Shown here: piece by piece, positions 6,401 through 14,497 of the stretch
Layout of the letters: the number at the start of each line of letters is the position of its first letter
Numbering within the stretch: position 1 is the first letter of the stretch
Origin: Bacteroidales bacterium UBA3808
Lineage (GTDB): Bacteria; Bacteroidota; Bacteroidia; Bacteroidales; Paludibacteraceae
Direction of reading: 5' to 3'
Assembly (NCBI GenBank): GCA_002369075.1
Contig: DFEG01000028.1
Coordinates: forward strand, 1 to 44,542
Length of the DNA: 44,542 bases
Notes under the pieces: model-generated
What the model was told of the DNA's origin: nothing
Seen by the model: the letters and a program-made list of their open reading frames with translations, nothing else
Databases searched by the model: none
Made by a program: the position numbers and the translations under genes

Positions 6401-9046
6401 TTATTTCTGTATCGTTCTTTTTGTACCATCAGGGAAAAGGAGCTTAAGAACTTTTTCATTATCTTTAAGTACTGTAACATCACCCCACTTTGGATCATGG
6501 TACTGATATCCTTCTGGCATGAATCTCGATTTGGGTTGCAAAGTAGGCTTTGGTGTTGCAGGTTGATGAGGCGTTATACCTGGTTTCGCACGCGGTATCC
6601 ACACGGATGGATCAAAAGGGGTTTTGAAACCAAGCACATGTTCCAGATGATAAAGTATGTTATCTTTACTGCATTTTAAGTCAGCTTGGATTTCATCTAT
6701 AGTATAACCGTTTTGATATAAGTATGCTAATCTGTCTAATGTACTTTTTCGCCACGTCCTACGTCCATCATTAGGGGCAGTAGTGGGACTTTGTGGCGAT
6801 AGTGGAGAAACTGTAGGTTGAGTCTGAACCACCATTGGAGTTATTACCTTACGCGTGATAGGCTGATTCAAAAATACTCGGTTTTTCGTCAGCTCTCGCA
6901 TGAGTGCACGAGTAGTAGGCGAAATAGCATTGCCGGGAGCAAAGTCTCCAAACCAACGCACATTACCTACCACGATTAACTTATGACGAGCACGACTGAT
7001 AGCAACATTAATTAGTTGTTCTCCATCTTCTCTATCATAAATCTTTCCAACTCGTACATTCTTATGATCTTTGATTTTCTCACAATCAACTATATCAAAG
7101 ATGATAATATCGCACTCTGAGCCCTGAAATGTATGAACGGTTCCTATTCTGATTTGTTTATCAAAATCCATAGGATATTGTTGTTCTGCTTTCAAGGCTC
7201 GAATCAAATTTGCTTGACCTCTATAAGGTGTGATAACTCCTATAGAAACATTCGATGCAACACTCTCTTTGAGCAAATCAAGTATCCCTACGACAACGTC
7301 TGCTGATTTGGGATTTTGTCGTGTTCCTCCTCGGGTAAAACGAACTTCGCCATCGGGTACTTCAAGTACTGTGATTACCTTATCAGGGAATGGCGGTGTC
7401 TTAGTAATGTTATTGGTCTGTGTGATTGCCGCTTTTAGTTGGTCATCATAAAACGAGTGGTTGATTAATTGAACTATCTTCTCATGAGAACGACGTTGGT
7501 TTAGCAAAAGGTGCAATGCCGGGTGATCAGTATGTTCAATATCTATTCCACAACATTGGAATACGTTTTGACTAAGTAGAGGGTTTGGAACTAAGGCTAT
7601 TGGACTCAATTGTTGAAAATCACCTACTAGGATAATACGCTTGGTCACATTACCTGCTAATGCCAATAGGTTTGGTAATGCAAGCATACTGGCCTCGTCC
7701 ACTATTAAATTGTCAAATGTGCTATGAAGCAAATTATCACTTAATACAAAATTGGCAATAGTCGAGAATACAACACGTGACTTCTGGACTAAATAATCTG
7801 TGCGGTTATGCAATTGTACACGAAAATCTTTTATCCTTGCCTTGAGTTCGATAATCTTTTCCGCATTGGCTTTTTTCCCTTTGAGCGTCAGTTCCTCTAC
7901 CTCTGTTCTAAGTTCCTTGATATTTTGACGCAAGCCATGCGTAATGTCGTCCTTCGGAAATAAAAAATCTGTTTCTGTGATTCTCTCATCGGTAGTATGT
8001 CCGGCACGATAGAAATTTCCTGGTTCTATCTCCAACCCCTCCATTTCTAATACATCTACCACTTTGTTAACCAGTTGATCTACAGCTACATTAGAGATAC
8101 AGCATACTGCCGTGCGCTCATCTTGAAGCTCATATAGTCCTCGGATGACAGCAGCAAGTGTAAAAGATTTACCTGTTCCCGGAGGTCCCCATATCAGAGT
8201 AATGTCGTTATCTATAGCAGCTTTGAACGCTTCTTTTTGTGGCTCGTCTAAATAATCATATAAATCTTCTGGTATGGGTTCGTGGCTAACCGGTTCTATC
8301 TTATCTGTCGTTTTGTTTACAAACTTATAAACGGGTAACTCTGAAGAAATACCTCTTTGTGAAAGAATAGAAACTCTTTTCTTTAGGCCATCTAAGATAA
8401 AACTCTTATCTACAATAATGCGAGCATACATCGGCTGGATTAAGATCCTGTGCTCAGAGGTGAAATGCAGAACACCTTCTTCGTAATCGTATTCAACAAC
8501 CTCGCAATAGTAAGTGTGATAATTATCTCTAACCCGAATCTGTGAGCCCTCTCGGAAATGAGGATCTGAATCTTCTTTTACTTTAATCGATGCCGAATAG
8601 AGGTATTTCTTGTTGTAGGTGTGTTCGTCCCAGTCGAGTACTTGGTATGACTCCTCATTCCGTTTGTCTCTACTCTGACGTATTTCTTGATCTACAGCAG
8701 TATTAACATTGGCAAATAATTTGTCGGCTTCGTTATCATAGATAGGTGAAATATATCCTTCGAACCATTGAGGGAAATCTTGTACGATAAGGTCGGCGTT
8801 AAATGTGTACTTAAATCCTTTCCCCTCAAAATACACGCCATACGAATCATGAACAAGACTCATTCTATAAACATCTTGTTCTTCTGCTGTTCCGAAAAAT
8901 TCTATTGCCCATTGGTTGTGAATCTTTGGTTTGGAAAGATCTATGTGACGGGCAGCAGCATGCTTAACGCAATACTCAAACAATTTTGCAGGAGCATTCT
9001 CTCTCGGATAATAAGGCTTATTTTTAGGAATGGGAAAATGATTCAT
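6401..9046 (-). CDS. UPF1/DNA2-like superfamily 1 helicase
   Basis: 881 aa. Helicase motifs are complete: Walker A GPPGTGKS (287-294), Walker B LIVDEAS (447-453), motif III GDFQQLSP (475-482), motif IV LNQRRS (515-520), motif V VHTFQGSECD (637-646), motif VI NVAISRARHK (680-689). A helical, probably coiled-coil insertion (about 375-415) splits the first RecA domain, as in UPF1-like enzymes. The N-terminal 250 residues include a small beta barrel (REGSQIRVRDNYHTYYCEVVEYD). After a Pro/Thr-rich linker (738-760) comes a helix-turn-helix-like segment (TLDRLAYLYQNGYTIDEIQ). It should unwind RNA or DNA using ATP. It lies between a HEPN gene (17-base gap) and the WYL regulator (6-base gap), pointing to a defence role. 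This is inferred from context, not known. Confidence 0.9.
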   Translation of the reverse strand: MNHFPIPKNKPYYPRENAPAKLFEYCVKHAAARHIDLSKPKIHNQWAIEFFGTAEEQDVYRMSLVHDSYGVYFEGKGFKYTFNADLIVQDFPQWFEGYISPIYDNEADKLFANVNTAVDQEIRQSRDKRNEESYQVLDWDEHTYNKKYLYSASIKVKEDSDPHFREGSQIRVRDNYHTYYCEVVEYDYEEGVLHFTSEHRILIQPMYARIIVDKSFILDGLKKRVSILSQRGISSELPVYKFVNKTTDKIEPVSHEPIPEDLYDYLDEPQKEAFKAAIDNDITLIWGPPGTGKSFTLAAVIRGLYELQDERTAVCCISNVAVDQLVNKVVDVLEMEGLEIEPGNFYRAGHTTDERITETDFLFPKDDITHGLRQNIKELRTEVEELTLKGKKANAEKIIELKARIKDFRVQLHNRTDYLVQKSRVVFSTIANFVLSDNLLHSTFDNLIVDEASMLALPNLLALAGNVTKRIILVGDFQQLSPIALVPNPLLSQNVFQCCGIDIEHTDHPALHLLLNQRRSHEKIVQLINHSFYDDQLKAAITQTNNITKTPPFPDKVITVLEVPDGEVRFTRGGTRQNPKSADVVVGILDLLKESVASNVSIGVITPYRGQANLIRALKAEQQYPMDFDKQIRIGTVHTFQGSECDIIIFDIVDCEKIKDHKNVRVGKIYDREDGEQLINVAISRARHKLIVVGNVRWFGDFAPGNAISPTTRALMRELTKNRVFLNQPITRKVITPMVVQTQPTVSPLSPQSPTTAPNDGRRTWRKSTLDRLAYLYQNGYTIDEIQADLKCSKDNILYHLEHVLGFKTPFDPSVWIPRAKPGITPHQPATPKPTLQPKSRFMPEGYQYHDPKWGDVTVLKDNEKVLKLLFPDGTKRTIQK

Positions 9047-9063
9047 GGTATCGTTAATTTGAA

Positions 9064-9606
9064 CTATTCTTCATGCATATCGTATTTCTTGACGATATAT
9101 TCAATGAAATACTTAAGTACATCAGCAGCTTCCTTTACGATAGCTTTATCGCGCCATGCACGCATTTCTTTGCTCCCGTGATATAAATTGCACCGTATTC
9201 GATATATGTTTAAGAATAACTTTTGTATATTCTCCGCAGAACAATCTCCGTAAGTAACTCTTAAATCTTCACGTCTGTCCACTGGTTGTGTGACGAGTTC
9301 TGATTCTCGGTTTAATACAGATGTGAATGGGTTAAATGTCCTTTCATTCCCGATAATATAATATACTGTATCACATACTTGACATCTGTCTCCCCGATAT
9401 TTCTTCTCTTGCAGGAATGCATTGTCGGCACATTTTTCATAATCGCTATTGCCGTACTTGTAGAGAAAATTAAAAGCAGTATAATAGCAGAAGAAGCGGA
9501 AAACAGATTCTTTTTCTTTTTCTCCAAATTGCTTCCAACGATTTATAAAAGAAGGAGTATTCAGTTCATGGTTGTAAATCAATATGTCATCTAAATCATA
9601 ATTCAT
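9064..9606 (-). CDS. HEPN-like protein, putative RNase partner of the helicase
   Basis: 180 aa, all-helical by appearance. The C-terminal third has RCNLYHG (Arg138...His143), which fits the Rx4-6H signature of HEPN ribonucleases, followed by the typical long final helix (KEAADVLKYFIEYIVKKYD). The N-terminal helix ESVFRFFCYYTAFNFLYKYG fits the first HEPN helix. HEPN proteins commonly cut RNA as dimers in toxin-antitoxin, CRISPR and abortive systems. Two cysteines (CQVC) could bind metal. It is the first gene of the operon, about 150 bases after a clear promoter. The fold call rests on one motif plus helix pattern, so a HEPN-like but inactive protein remains possible. Confidence 0.7.
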   Translation of the reverse strand: MNYDLDDILIYNHELNTPSFINRWKQFGEKEKESVFRFFCYYTAFNFLYKYGNSDYEKCADNAFLQEKKYRGDRCQVCDTVYYIIGNERTFNPFTSVLNRESELVTQPVDRREDLRVTYGDCSAENIQKLFLNIYRIRCNLYHGSKEMRAWRDKAIVKEAADVLKYFIEYIVKKYDMHEE

Positions 9607-9746
9607 TGGTGTTTTTACTGGAGGTTTTTAGTTCTGCAACGATGTCTTGCCGTTTACATAGAATCTGATTCTTGCTTAATAGTCATAATTGCAAATAATT
9701 TTTCACTCTCCGCCAATTGGCCAATGGGTCGTTGGCTTTTTGCGTC

Positions 9747-9764
9747 GCACGCAATTTTGCGTGC
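9747..9764. promoter_or_regulatory. Palindromic operator candidate at the HEPN operon promoter
   Basis: GCACGCAA-TT-TTGCGTGC: two perfect 8-base arms separated by two bases, placed at the expected transcription start and touching the -7 element. This position suits a dimeric repressor, and the operon's own WYL protein is the obvious candidate. Confidence 0.6.
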
Positions 9765-9794
9765 AAAGGTACTACTTTTTTCTCATATATGCAA
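9764..9794 (-). promoter_or_regulatory. Promoter of the HEPN-helicase-WYL operon
   Basis: Read leftward: TTG at 9794-9792, 20 bases, then TACCTTTG at 9771-9764. This matches the Bacteroidota consensus exactly in sequence and spacing. The start site would be near 9757, giving a 5' leader of about 150 bases. Confidence 0.8.
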
Positions 9795-9820
9795 GATTTT
9801 GATAACCTTTATCAAAATAA

Positions 9821-10081
9821 TTAGAGCTCTGTCTCTTTTAGACGTTGAGCCAAATAGTCCGTTATGTATTTTGAACAGCTTACATCAAAGGTCGTAACGT
9901 TGAACAACTTTCCTTCTGCACTGACTTGCTTGAACCAAAAGGCACGTTCATTAGTCATTTGAATATATGTTATGGTTCCATTGTCACCGGTGAATGACAA
10001 GAACGGGCCATTAGTCGGATCCGGCTTCTCTGCATTTGGGGTAACATACCCGGGAGTGTTTTGTTTAAGAGGTTCATTCAT
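9821..10081 (-). CDS. Small hypothetical protein
   Basis: 86 aa from the ATG MNEPLKQNTPGY. The upstream 29 codons of open frame lack an ATG-led reading that looks like protein. A small domain with beta-strand patterns (GPFLSFTGDNGTITYIQMTNERAFWFKQV) ends in a helix (CSKYITDYLAQRLKE). No family recognised. It follows a 28-codon hydrophobic ORF and shares the promoter near 10330-10358 with it. Its place directly upstream of the defence-like operon's promoter suggests an accessory gene. Confidence 0.55.
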   Translation of the reverse strand: MNEPLKQNTPGYVTPNAEKPDPTNGPFLSFTGDNGTITYIQMTNERAFWFKQVSAEGKLFNVTTFDVSCSKYITDYLAQRLKETEL

Positions 10082-10193
10082 AAATCTAATTTTTTTAGGG
10101 TTTTGTGCACCGCCGACTCTCACGAGCCGACGGATGCTTGATTCACTTTCAATTTTATGACACAACAACTTGCAAACGCAAAAAGCAAGTATA

Positions 10194-10280
10194 TTATATA
10201 CATAGCAGCACTGCCGCCACTAAAAACATTCCAATGACACTGATTGTATCCATAACCAAACTCAAAACATTCTCTTTCAT
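10194..10280 (-). CDS. 28-codon hydrophobic small ORF, possible membrane peptide
   Basis: ATG-to-TAA ORF reading MKENVLSLVMDTISVIGM then FLVAAVLLCI: a charged N-terminus and a single hydrophobic segment long enough to span a membrane. It starts about 42 bases after a well-formed promoter, which makes translation plausible. Single-span peptides of this size include type I toxins and small membrane regulators. I recognise no family, and a chance ORF cannot be excluded. The 86-aa gene lies 112 bases further downstream. Confidence 0.45.
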   Translation of the reverse strand: MKENVLSLVMDTISVIGMFLVAAVLLCI

Positions 10281-10328
10281 AATCGTACAAATTTTGCAGT
10301 TAAACAACCTTGTTTTTCAAATCTGGTG

Positions 10329-10358
10329 CAAAATTAATACCACAAAAGGACACTACAA
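10329..10358 (-). promoter_or_regulatory. Promoter upstream of the small hydrophobic ORF
   Basis: Leftward TTG (10358-10356), 19 bases, TAATTTTG (10336-10329). Predicted start near 10322. Confidence 0.65.
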
Positions 10359-10396
10359 GTCCGAATATGCAAAAATGTTTCAAAAAAAATGCATTT

Positions 10397-10651
10397 TTAT
10401 TCAAAATCGGCGCTTCGGTAGATTTTTGCGTCCTTTTTTATTTCAATTCCGCAATACTCATCTATCGGAACCCACCAAAACTCTTTTCGCTTGGTATTCC
10501 GTTCAAGATGTAAAAATCGTAAAACATATCCGGCACGTAGGTGGTAGTCTTCTAATAAAAAGAATTCTCTCCACTCTTCATCTGTAAACTCGATGATGTA
10601 ACTTGCCGGAGTAACTGCCTTGTAATAGCGAAAACGAACAATGATAAACAT
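10397..10651 (-). CDS. Small hypothetical protein behind a structured leader
   Basis: 84 aa from ATG (MFIIVRFRYYKAV). The 15 codons of frame upstream begin only at a TTG and run into the leader hairpin. It is soluble, acidic and aromatic (EFTDEEWREFFLLEDYHLRAGYVLRFLHLERN). No known domain. A promoter at 10871-10901 lies more than 200 bases upstream, and the leader between contains three hairpins, so the gene may be under attenuation control or may merely follow a small RNA. Confidence 0.5.
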   Translation of the reverse strand: MFIIVRFRYYKAVTPASYIIEFTDEEWREFFLLEDYHLRAGYVLRFLHLERNTKRKEFWWVPIDEYCGIEIKKDAKIYRSADFE

Positions 10652-10699
10652 AATGCGGTATGTATTTGAGTTTATAATAACCGCCTTATCTGACAAACA

Positions 10700-10866
10700 A
10701 GAGGGTCGTATGCCTGATTAGCACGCGACCCTCTCGCATGCCATTAGCATCTTTCTTTATAGTCGGGAGCAAAAGGCGAAAATAACCGACTGTTAAAACT
10801 TAAATCCTATTTTCAACCTTCACCCGATGGCAAACCGGGTAGTTGAAAATAGTATTACCTAAATCG
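10700..10866 (-). ncRNA. Structured leader or independent small RNA
   Basis: Downstream of a consensus promoter come three hairpins in the transcribed order. The first has 11-base perfect arms CTATTTTCAAC/GTTGAAAATAG (10852-10807), with ACCCG/CGGGT nested inside. The second is GTCGG/CCGAC (about 10789-10763). The third has 9-base arms AGAGGGTCG/CGACCCTCT (10734-10700) and extra inner pairs, followed by TTGTTTGT. The last can act as a terminator, giving a small RNA of about 170 nt, or as an attenuator for the 84-aa gene. I recognise no Rfam family; a 6S-type RNA was considered without positive evidence. Confidence 0.55.
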
Positions 10867-10870
10867 AGTG

Positions 10871-10901
10871 CAAAATTACTACTTTTTTTTGAATTGACCA
10901 A
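10871..10901 (-). promoter_or_regulatory. Promoter of the structured RNA / small gene
   Basis: Leftward TTG (10901-10899), 20 bases, TAATTTTG (10878-10871). Start expected near 10864, just ahead of the first hairpin. Confidence 0.75.
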
Positions 10902-11109
10902 TTTCTTTTTGCAACTTTTTTGCTTTTTTCTTTAGATTTTACCGAATTTGCGCATTTTTTACACAAAGCATCACAATTTCGCTTTCTTTTTCACTCAAAT
11001 TCCAATTCTTCATTTCCTATACTTTTCATTTCTTTATTTTATGATAAGGTTCGCGTACATGCGCGTATTTTTGTTTAAGGTATGTTTTTTCTTTCTTTAC
11101 CATTCGGAT

Positions 11110-11245
11110 ACTATCTCCGTTAGCGCTTTTTTCTTTGTTAATTAGCCCGGCATTTGATGCCGGTTCTTCTTTACCTTCAACCTCTCGATAACTCGATCTA
11201 TCAATCTATCGGAAAAAGGAGCGGCATTTCTGTCGCTCCCTCTCT
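11110..11245. repeat. Right copy of long flanking direct repeat
   Basis: Bases 11140-11228 are identical to 585-673. The terminal hairpin is GGAGCG...CGCTCC, with one base changed against the left copy so that a G-U pair keeps the stem. The rest of 10902-11485 holds no gene that I can support. It is AT-rich sequence with one further GGGGCCCCC-type start at 11278, similar to the hairpin modules near 1816 and 2204. Confidence 0.85.
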
Positions 11246-11485
11246 GCATCCGCCTATGCATGGCGGATTTCCTCATTGGGGCCCCCGCAAATTACTGCTT
11301 TTTTTCGATATATGCAAGTTTTTTGACCGAAATCGTATTCGGGAAGTTGATTTTTAGTGAATTCTCCCATTCGATGAAGGGGGCGGAATACTTTTGGGTT
11401 CGTCGAGCGAGTTGCGATTTTTTGGGGGAACATCAAAAACATTCGTGCTATTATGCATACTTTTCCCATAAAAATTCCCATTCTC

Positions 11486-11516
11486 TTGCATATGTCAAAA
11501 AAAAGTTGTACCTTTG
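11486..11516 (+). promoter_or_regulatory. Promoter of the DegT-family aminotransferase gene
   Basis: TTG at 11486-11488, 20 bases, TACCTTTG at 11509-11516. Leader of about 70 bases to the start codon. Confidence 0.8.
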
Positions 11517-11594
11517 CAGAAATTATCAGTGTTGAGGAATTCTGTACCGTCCTTGGAAAACACATGACTTATAACGGAGAAACAATATAATATT

Positions 11595-12869
11595 ATGGAA
11601 CGAAAAACAATATATTTATGTTTGGCTCACATGTCCGAAGAGGGACTGGAGCAGAAGTATATCAAAGAGGCGTTTGATACCAACTGGGTAGTACCTTTGG
11701 GACCGAATGTAAATGCCTTTGAAGAAGATCTAAAACGGTTTGTAAACTCGCAGGAGAACGGCAGTGTAAATCCCAACCGCGAGATAGTTGCACTCTCTGC
11801 CGGCACAGCAGCCATTCATCTGGCTCTGATTGCCAGTGGCGTACAAGCCTGGGATGAAGTTATATGCCAGTCGTTTACCTTCTGCGCTTCCGCTAACCCC
11901 GTGACCTATGTGGGTGCCACTCCGGTATTCATCGACTCTGAGAAAGACTCCTGGAACATGGATCCCGCCCTACTTGAGCAAGCTATCATCGACCGCAAAG
12001 CCAAAACCGGCAAATACCCCAAAGCTATCATCCCTGTGGCGCTCTACGGTATGCCGTACCGGATTGAGGAAATCATGGCAATAGCTCATAAATACGACAT
12101 TCCTGTAATCGAAGATGCCGCAGAAGGTATGGGCAGCCGTTGGAAGGGACGTGTATTAGGTACGTTCGGCGATTACGGTGTCCTGTCCTTTAACGGCAAT
12201 AAGATGATTACCACCTCCGGCGGTGGTGCGCTCATATGCAAAGATGCCGAAGCCAAGAACAAAGTGATGTGGCTCGCCACCCAAGCTCGTGAGGCATATC
12301 CGTACTACCAGCACGAGACAATCGGTTTCAACTACCGTCTCTCGAACATTTGTGCCGGTATCGGCCGTGGTCAGATGACCGTATTAGATCAGCACTTGGC
12401 GCACCATAAGCATGTGCAAGCGCGCTATGCTGAGTTATTGAAGGACGTTCCTGGTATTCATCTGCACGAAGCACCCAATGCCGATTTTGATGCCAACTAC
12501 TGGCTCTGCACCATCACGATAGATCCGAAGGTGCGTGTCAAGGGACAGGAGAATGCATACAAAGAAACGGTTAAATCCGCAGTGGGCGGTGCTGCCGGCG
12601 TGATACATCAGGTTGATTCGCCTACTACCGATTGCCAGCCGAATGAAAACGTAGAAGCGCTGCGCGTATATATGTTGGAGCACAAGATTGAGGCTCGTCC
12701 GGTTTGGAAACCAATGCACAAACAACCGGTGTTCAAGAACTCTCCTGCCTATACCAACGGCGTGAGTGAAGCCATCTTTAAAGTCGGTATGTGCCTGCCC
12801 GCCGGCCCTATGGTCAGCGACGAGGATATCGACTATATCGTAGAGACAATAAAAAGCGCTATTATATAA
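11595..12869 (+). CDS. DegT/DnrJ/EryC1/StrS-family sugar aminotransferase
   Basis: 424 aa. These PLP enzymes transfer an amino group from glutamate to a keto-sugar nucleotide, building amino sugars for surface glycans. Visible features are the N-terminal SAGTAAIHLAL (69-79), the cofactor-binding Asp in EDAAEGMGS (173-181), and the Schiff-base Lys in SFNGNKMITTSGGG (Lys203). The C-terminal part carries EARPVWKPMH and PAGPM. It most resembles the group acting on UDP-4-keto-6-deoxy sugars (PglE/EpsN-like), but the exact substrate cannot be read from sequence. Its stop is followed immediately by the gltX start codon, so the two share a transcript. Confidence 0.9.
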   Translation: MERKTIYLCLAHMSEEGLEQKYIKEAFDTNWVVPLGPNVNAFEEDLKRFVNSQENGSVNPNREIVALSAGTAAIHLALIASGVQAWDEVICQSFTFCASANPVTYVGATPVFIDSEKDSWNMDPALLEQAIIDRKAKTGKYPKAIIPVALYGMPYRIEEIMAIAHKYDIPVIEDAAEGMGSRWKGRVLGTFGDYGVLSFNGNKMITTSGGGALICKDAEAKNKVMWLATQAREAYPYYQHETIGFNYRLSNICAGIGRGQMTVLDQHLAHHKHVQARYAELLKDVPGIHLHEAPNADFDANYWLCTITIDPKVRVKGQENAYKETVKSAVGGAAGVIHQVDSPTTDCQPNENVEALRVYMLEHKIEARPVWKPMHKQPVFKNSPAYTNGVSEAIFKVGMCLPAGPMVSDEDIDYIVETIKSAII

Positions 12870-14474
12870 ATGGAAAGAAGAGTAAGGGTGCGTTTTGCAC
12901 CAAGCCCCACGGGGGCATTGCATATCGGCGGTGTGCGTACCGCTTTGTACAACTATCTGTTTGCCCGTCAGCACGGCGGAGACATGTTACTTCGTATTGA
13001 GGATACGGACAGCACGCGTTTCGTGCCCGGCGCAGAAGAATACATTCTCGAAGCCCTCGACTGGCTTGGAATAGGTATCGACGAGGGGCTTCGCATGAAC
13101 GGTGGCAAGATTGAAGCCGTTGGCTCTCACGGTCCATATCGTCAGTCTGAGCGCCGTGAGATATACCATCAGTATGTCAAACAACTCCTTGATTCAGGTC
13201 ATGCATATATCGCTTTTGACACCCCGGAAGAGTTGGATGCCAAACGCGCGGAGATACCTAATTTCCAATACGACGCACGCACGCGTATGCAGATGCGCAA
13301 CTCGCTGACGATGCCGGCGGAAGAAGTTAAAGCACTGTTGGATAAAGACGAGAAATATGTTGTCCGCTTCAAAGTAGAGCCTGACGAGGATGTGCATGTG
13401 CATGACCTCATCCGCGGCGAGGTAGTCATCAACTCCAATATTCTGGACGACAAAGTGCTCTATAAATCGGCGGACGATCTGCCTACCTATCATTTGGCGA
13501 ACATTGTAGATGACCATTTGATGGAGATCAGCCACGTCATCCGCGGCGAGGAGTGGCTGCCTTCCGCCCCACTCCACGTGCTCCTCTACCGCGCGTTCGG
13601 ATGGGAAGATACGATGCCTCAGTTCGCCCACCTGCCGTTGCTTCTCAAACCAGACGGCAACGGCAAATTGTCCAAGCGTGACGGCGACCGTCTCGGTTTC
13701 CCTGTCTTCCCGCTGGAGTTCCATAACCAGAAGGACGGTACCGTTTCGTCCGGCTACCGCGAGAGCGGTTATCTGCCCGAAGCGGTTATCAATTTCCTCG
13801 CACTCCTCGGATGGCACGGAAGCGGTGATCAGGAGATGTACACCATGGACGAACTGATTAAGGATTTCAGCCTTGACCGCGTGTCCAAATCCGGCGCCAA
13901 GTTCGACTACGAGAAAGGCAAATGGTTCAACCACCAATACCTGCAGCTCCGCAGCAATAAGGAGTTGGCGGAGATGTTCATGCCGGTGCTGAAAGAGCAC
14001 CTCGATGAATCGACATATCGGAATATTGACAAATCGATGGTAGCCAAAGTCATCGGCTTAGTCAAAGACCGTGTGAACTTCGTGCCCGAACTCTGGGAGC
14101 AAGTCAATTTCTTCTTTGTTGCGCCCACCGAGTACGACGAGAAATCACTCAAGAAGCGCTGGAAAGAGGACTCGCCGAAACACATGCAGGAGCTCCTTGC
14201 TCTCCTTGAGACGGTTAGTGAGAAAGACTGGCACACCAACCGCGAAGAAAAGAACGAGAACGGCGAAGTTGTCCTTCGCTGGCATCTGGACGATGTGGTG
14301 ATGCCGTGGATAGCAGAGAAGGAATACGGCGTGGGTATCGTAATGAACGCCTTTCGTATCTGCCTTGTCGGTGCTGCCCGTGGTCCGCATATCTGGAATA
14401 TTACCGACATCCTCAGCAAAGAGGAAACGCTGGCGCGAGTGCGTACCGCTATAACGCGCATTGGTAATTGCTAA
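12870..14474 (+). CDS. gltX: Glutamyl-tRNA synthetase
   Basis: 534 aa, slightly longer than the usual 465-510. It charges tRNA-Glu with glutamate in the cytoplasm. The class I HIGH motif is FAPSPTGALHIGG at the N-terminus (8-20), and the second signature is KLSKRDGDR. The C-terminal helical anticodon-binding domain runs from about 330. The gene begins directly after the aminotransferase stop. Its last codons (RIGNC) and its stop lie within a tandem heptamer array that continues to the recQ start, so the array has shaped the C-terminus. Confidence 0.97.
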   Translation: MERRVRVRFAPSPTGALHIGGVRTALYNYLFARQHGGDMLLRIEDTDSTRFVPGAEEYILEALDWLGIGIDEGLRMNGGKIEAVGSHGPYRQSERREIYHQYVKQLLDSGHAYIAFDTPEELDAKRAEIPNFQYDARTRMQMRNSLTMPAEEVKALLDKDEKYVVRFKVEPDEDVHVHDLIRGEVVINSNILDDKVLYKSADDLPTYHLANIVDDHLMEISHVIRGEEWLPSAPLHVLLYRAFGWEDTMPQFAHLPLLLKPDGNGKLSKRDGDRLGFPVFPLEFHNQKDGTVSSGYRESGYLPEAVINFLALLGWHGSGDQEMYTMDELIKDFSLDRVSKSGAKFDYEKGKWFNHQYLQLRSNKELAEMFMPVLKEHLDESTYRNIDKSMVAKVIGLVKDRVNFVPELWEQVNFFFVAPTEYDEKSLKKRWKEDSPKHMQELLALLETVSEKDWHTNREEKNENGEVVLRWHLDDVVMPWIAEKEYGVGIVMNAFRICLVGAARGPHIWNITDILSKEETLARVRTAITRIGNC

Positions 14475-14497
14475 TAGGTAATAGGCGATAGGCAATG
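14464..14497. repeat. Heptamer array spanning gltX stop and recQ start
   Basis: Successive units GGTAATT, GCTAATA, GGTAATA, GGCGATA, GGCAATG. The first two include the end of gltX and its TAA. The last contains the ATG of recQ. Confidence 0.85.

Noticed and set aside
448..11250. Complete prophage or integrative element
   Set aside because: No integrase, portal, terminase large subunit, capsid or relaxase is present; only small phage-like genes and an HNH nuclease are seen.
13194..14000. 268-codon minus-strand ORF opposite gltX
   Set aside because: gltX is unambiguous in this region and the antisense product shows no family features.
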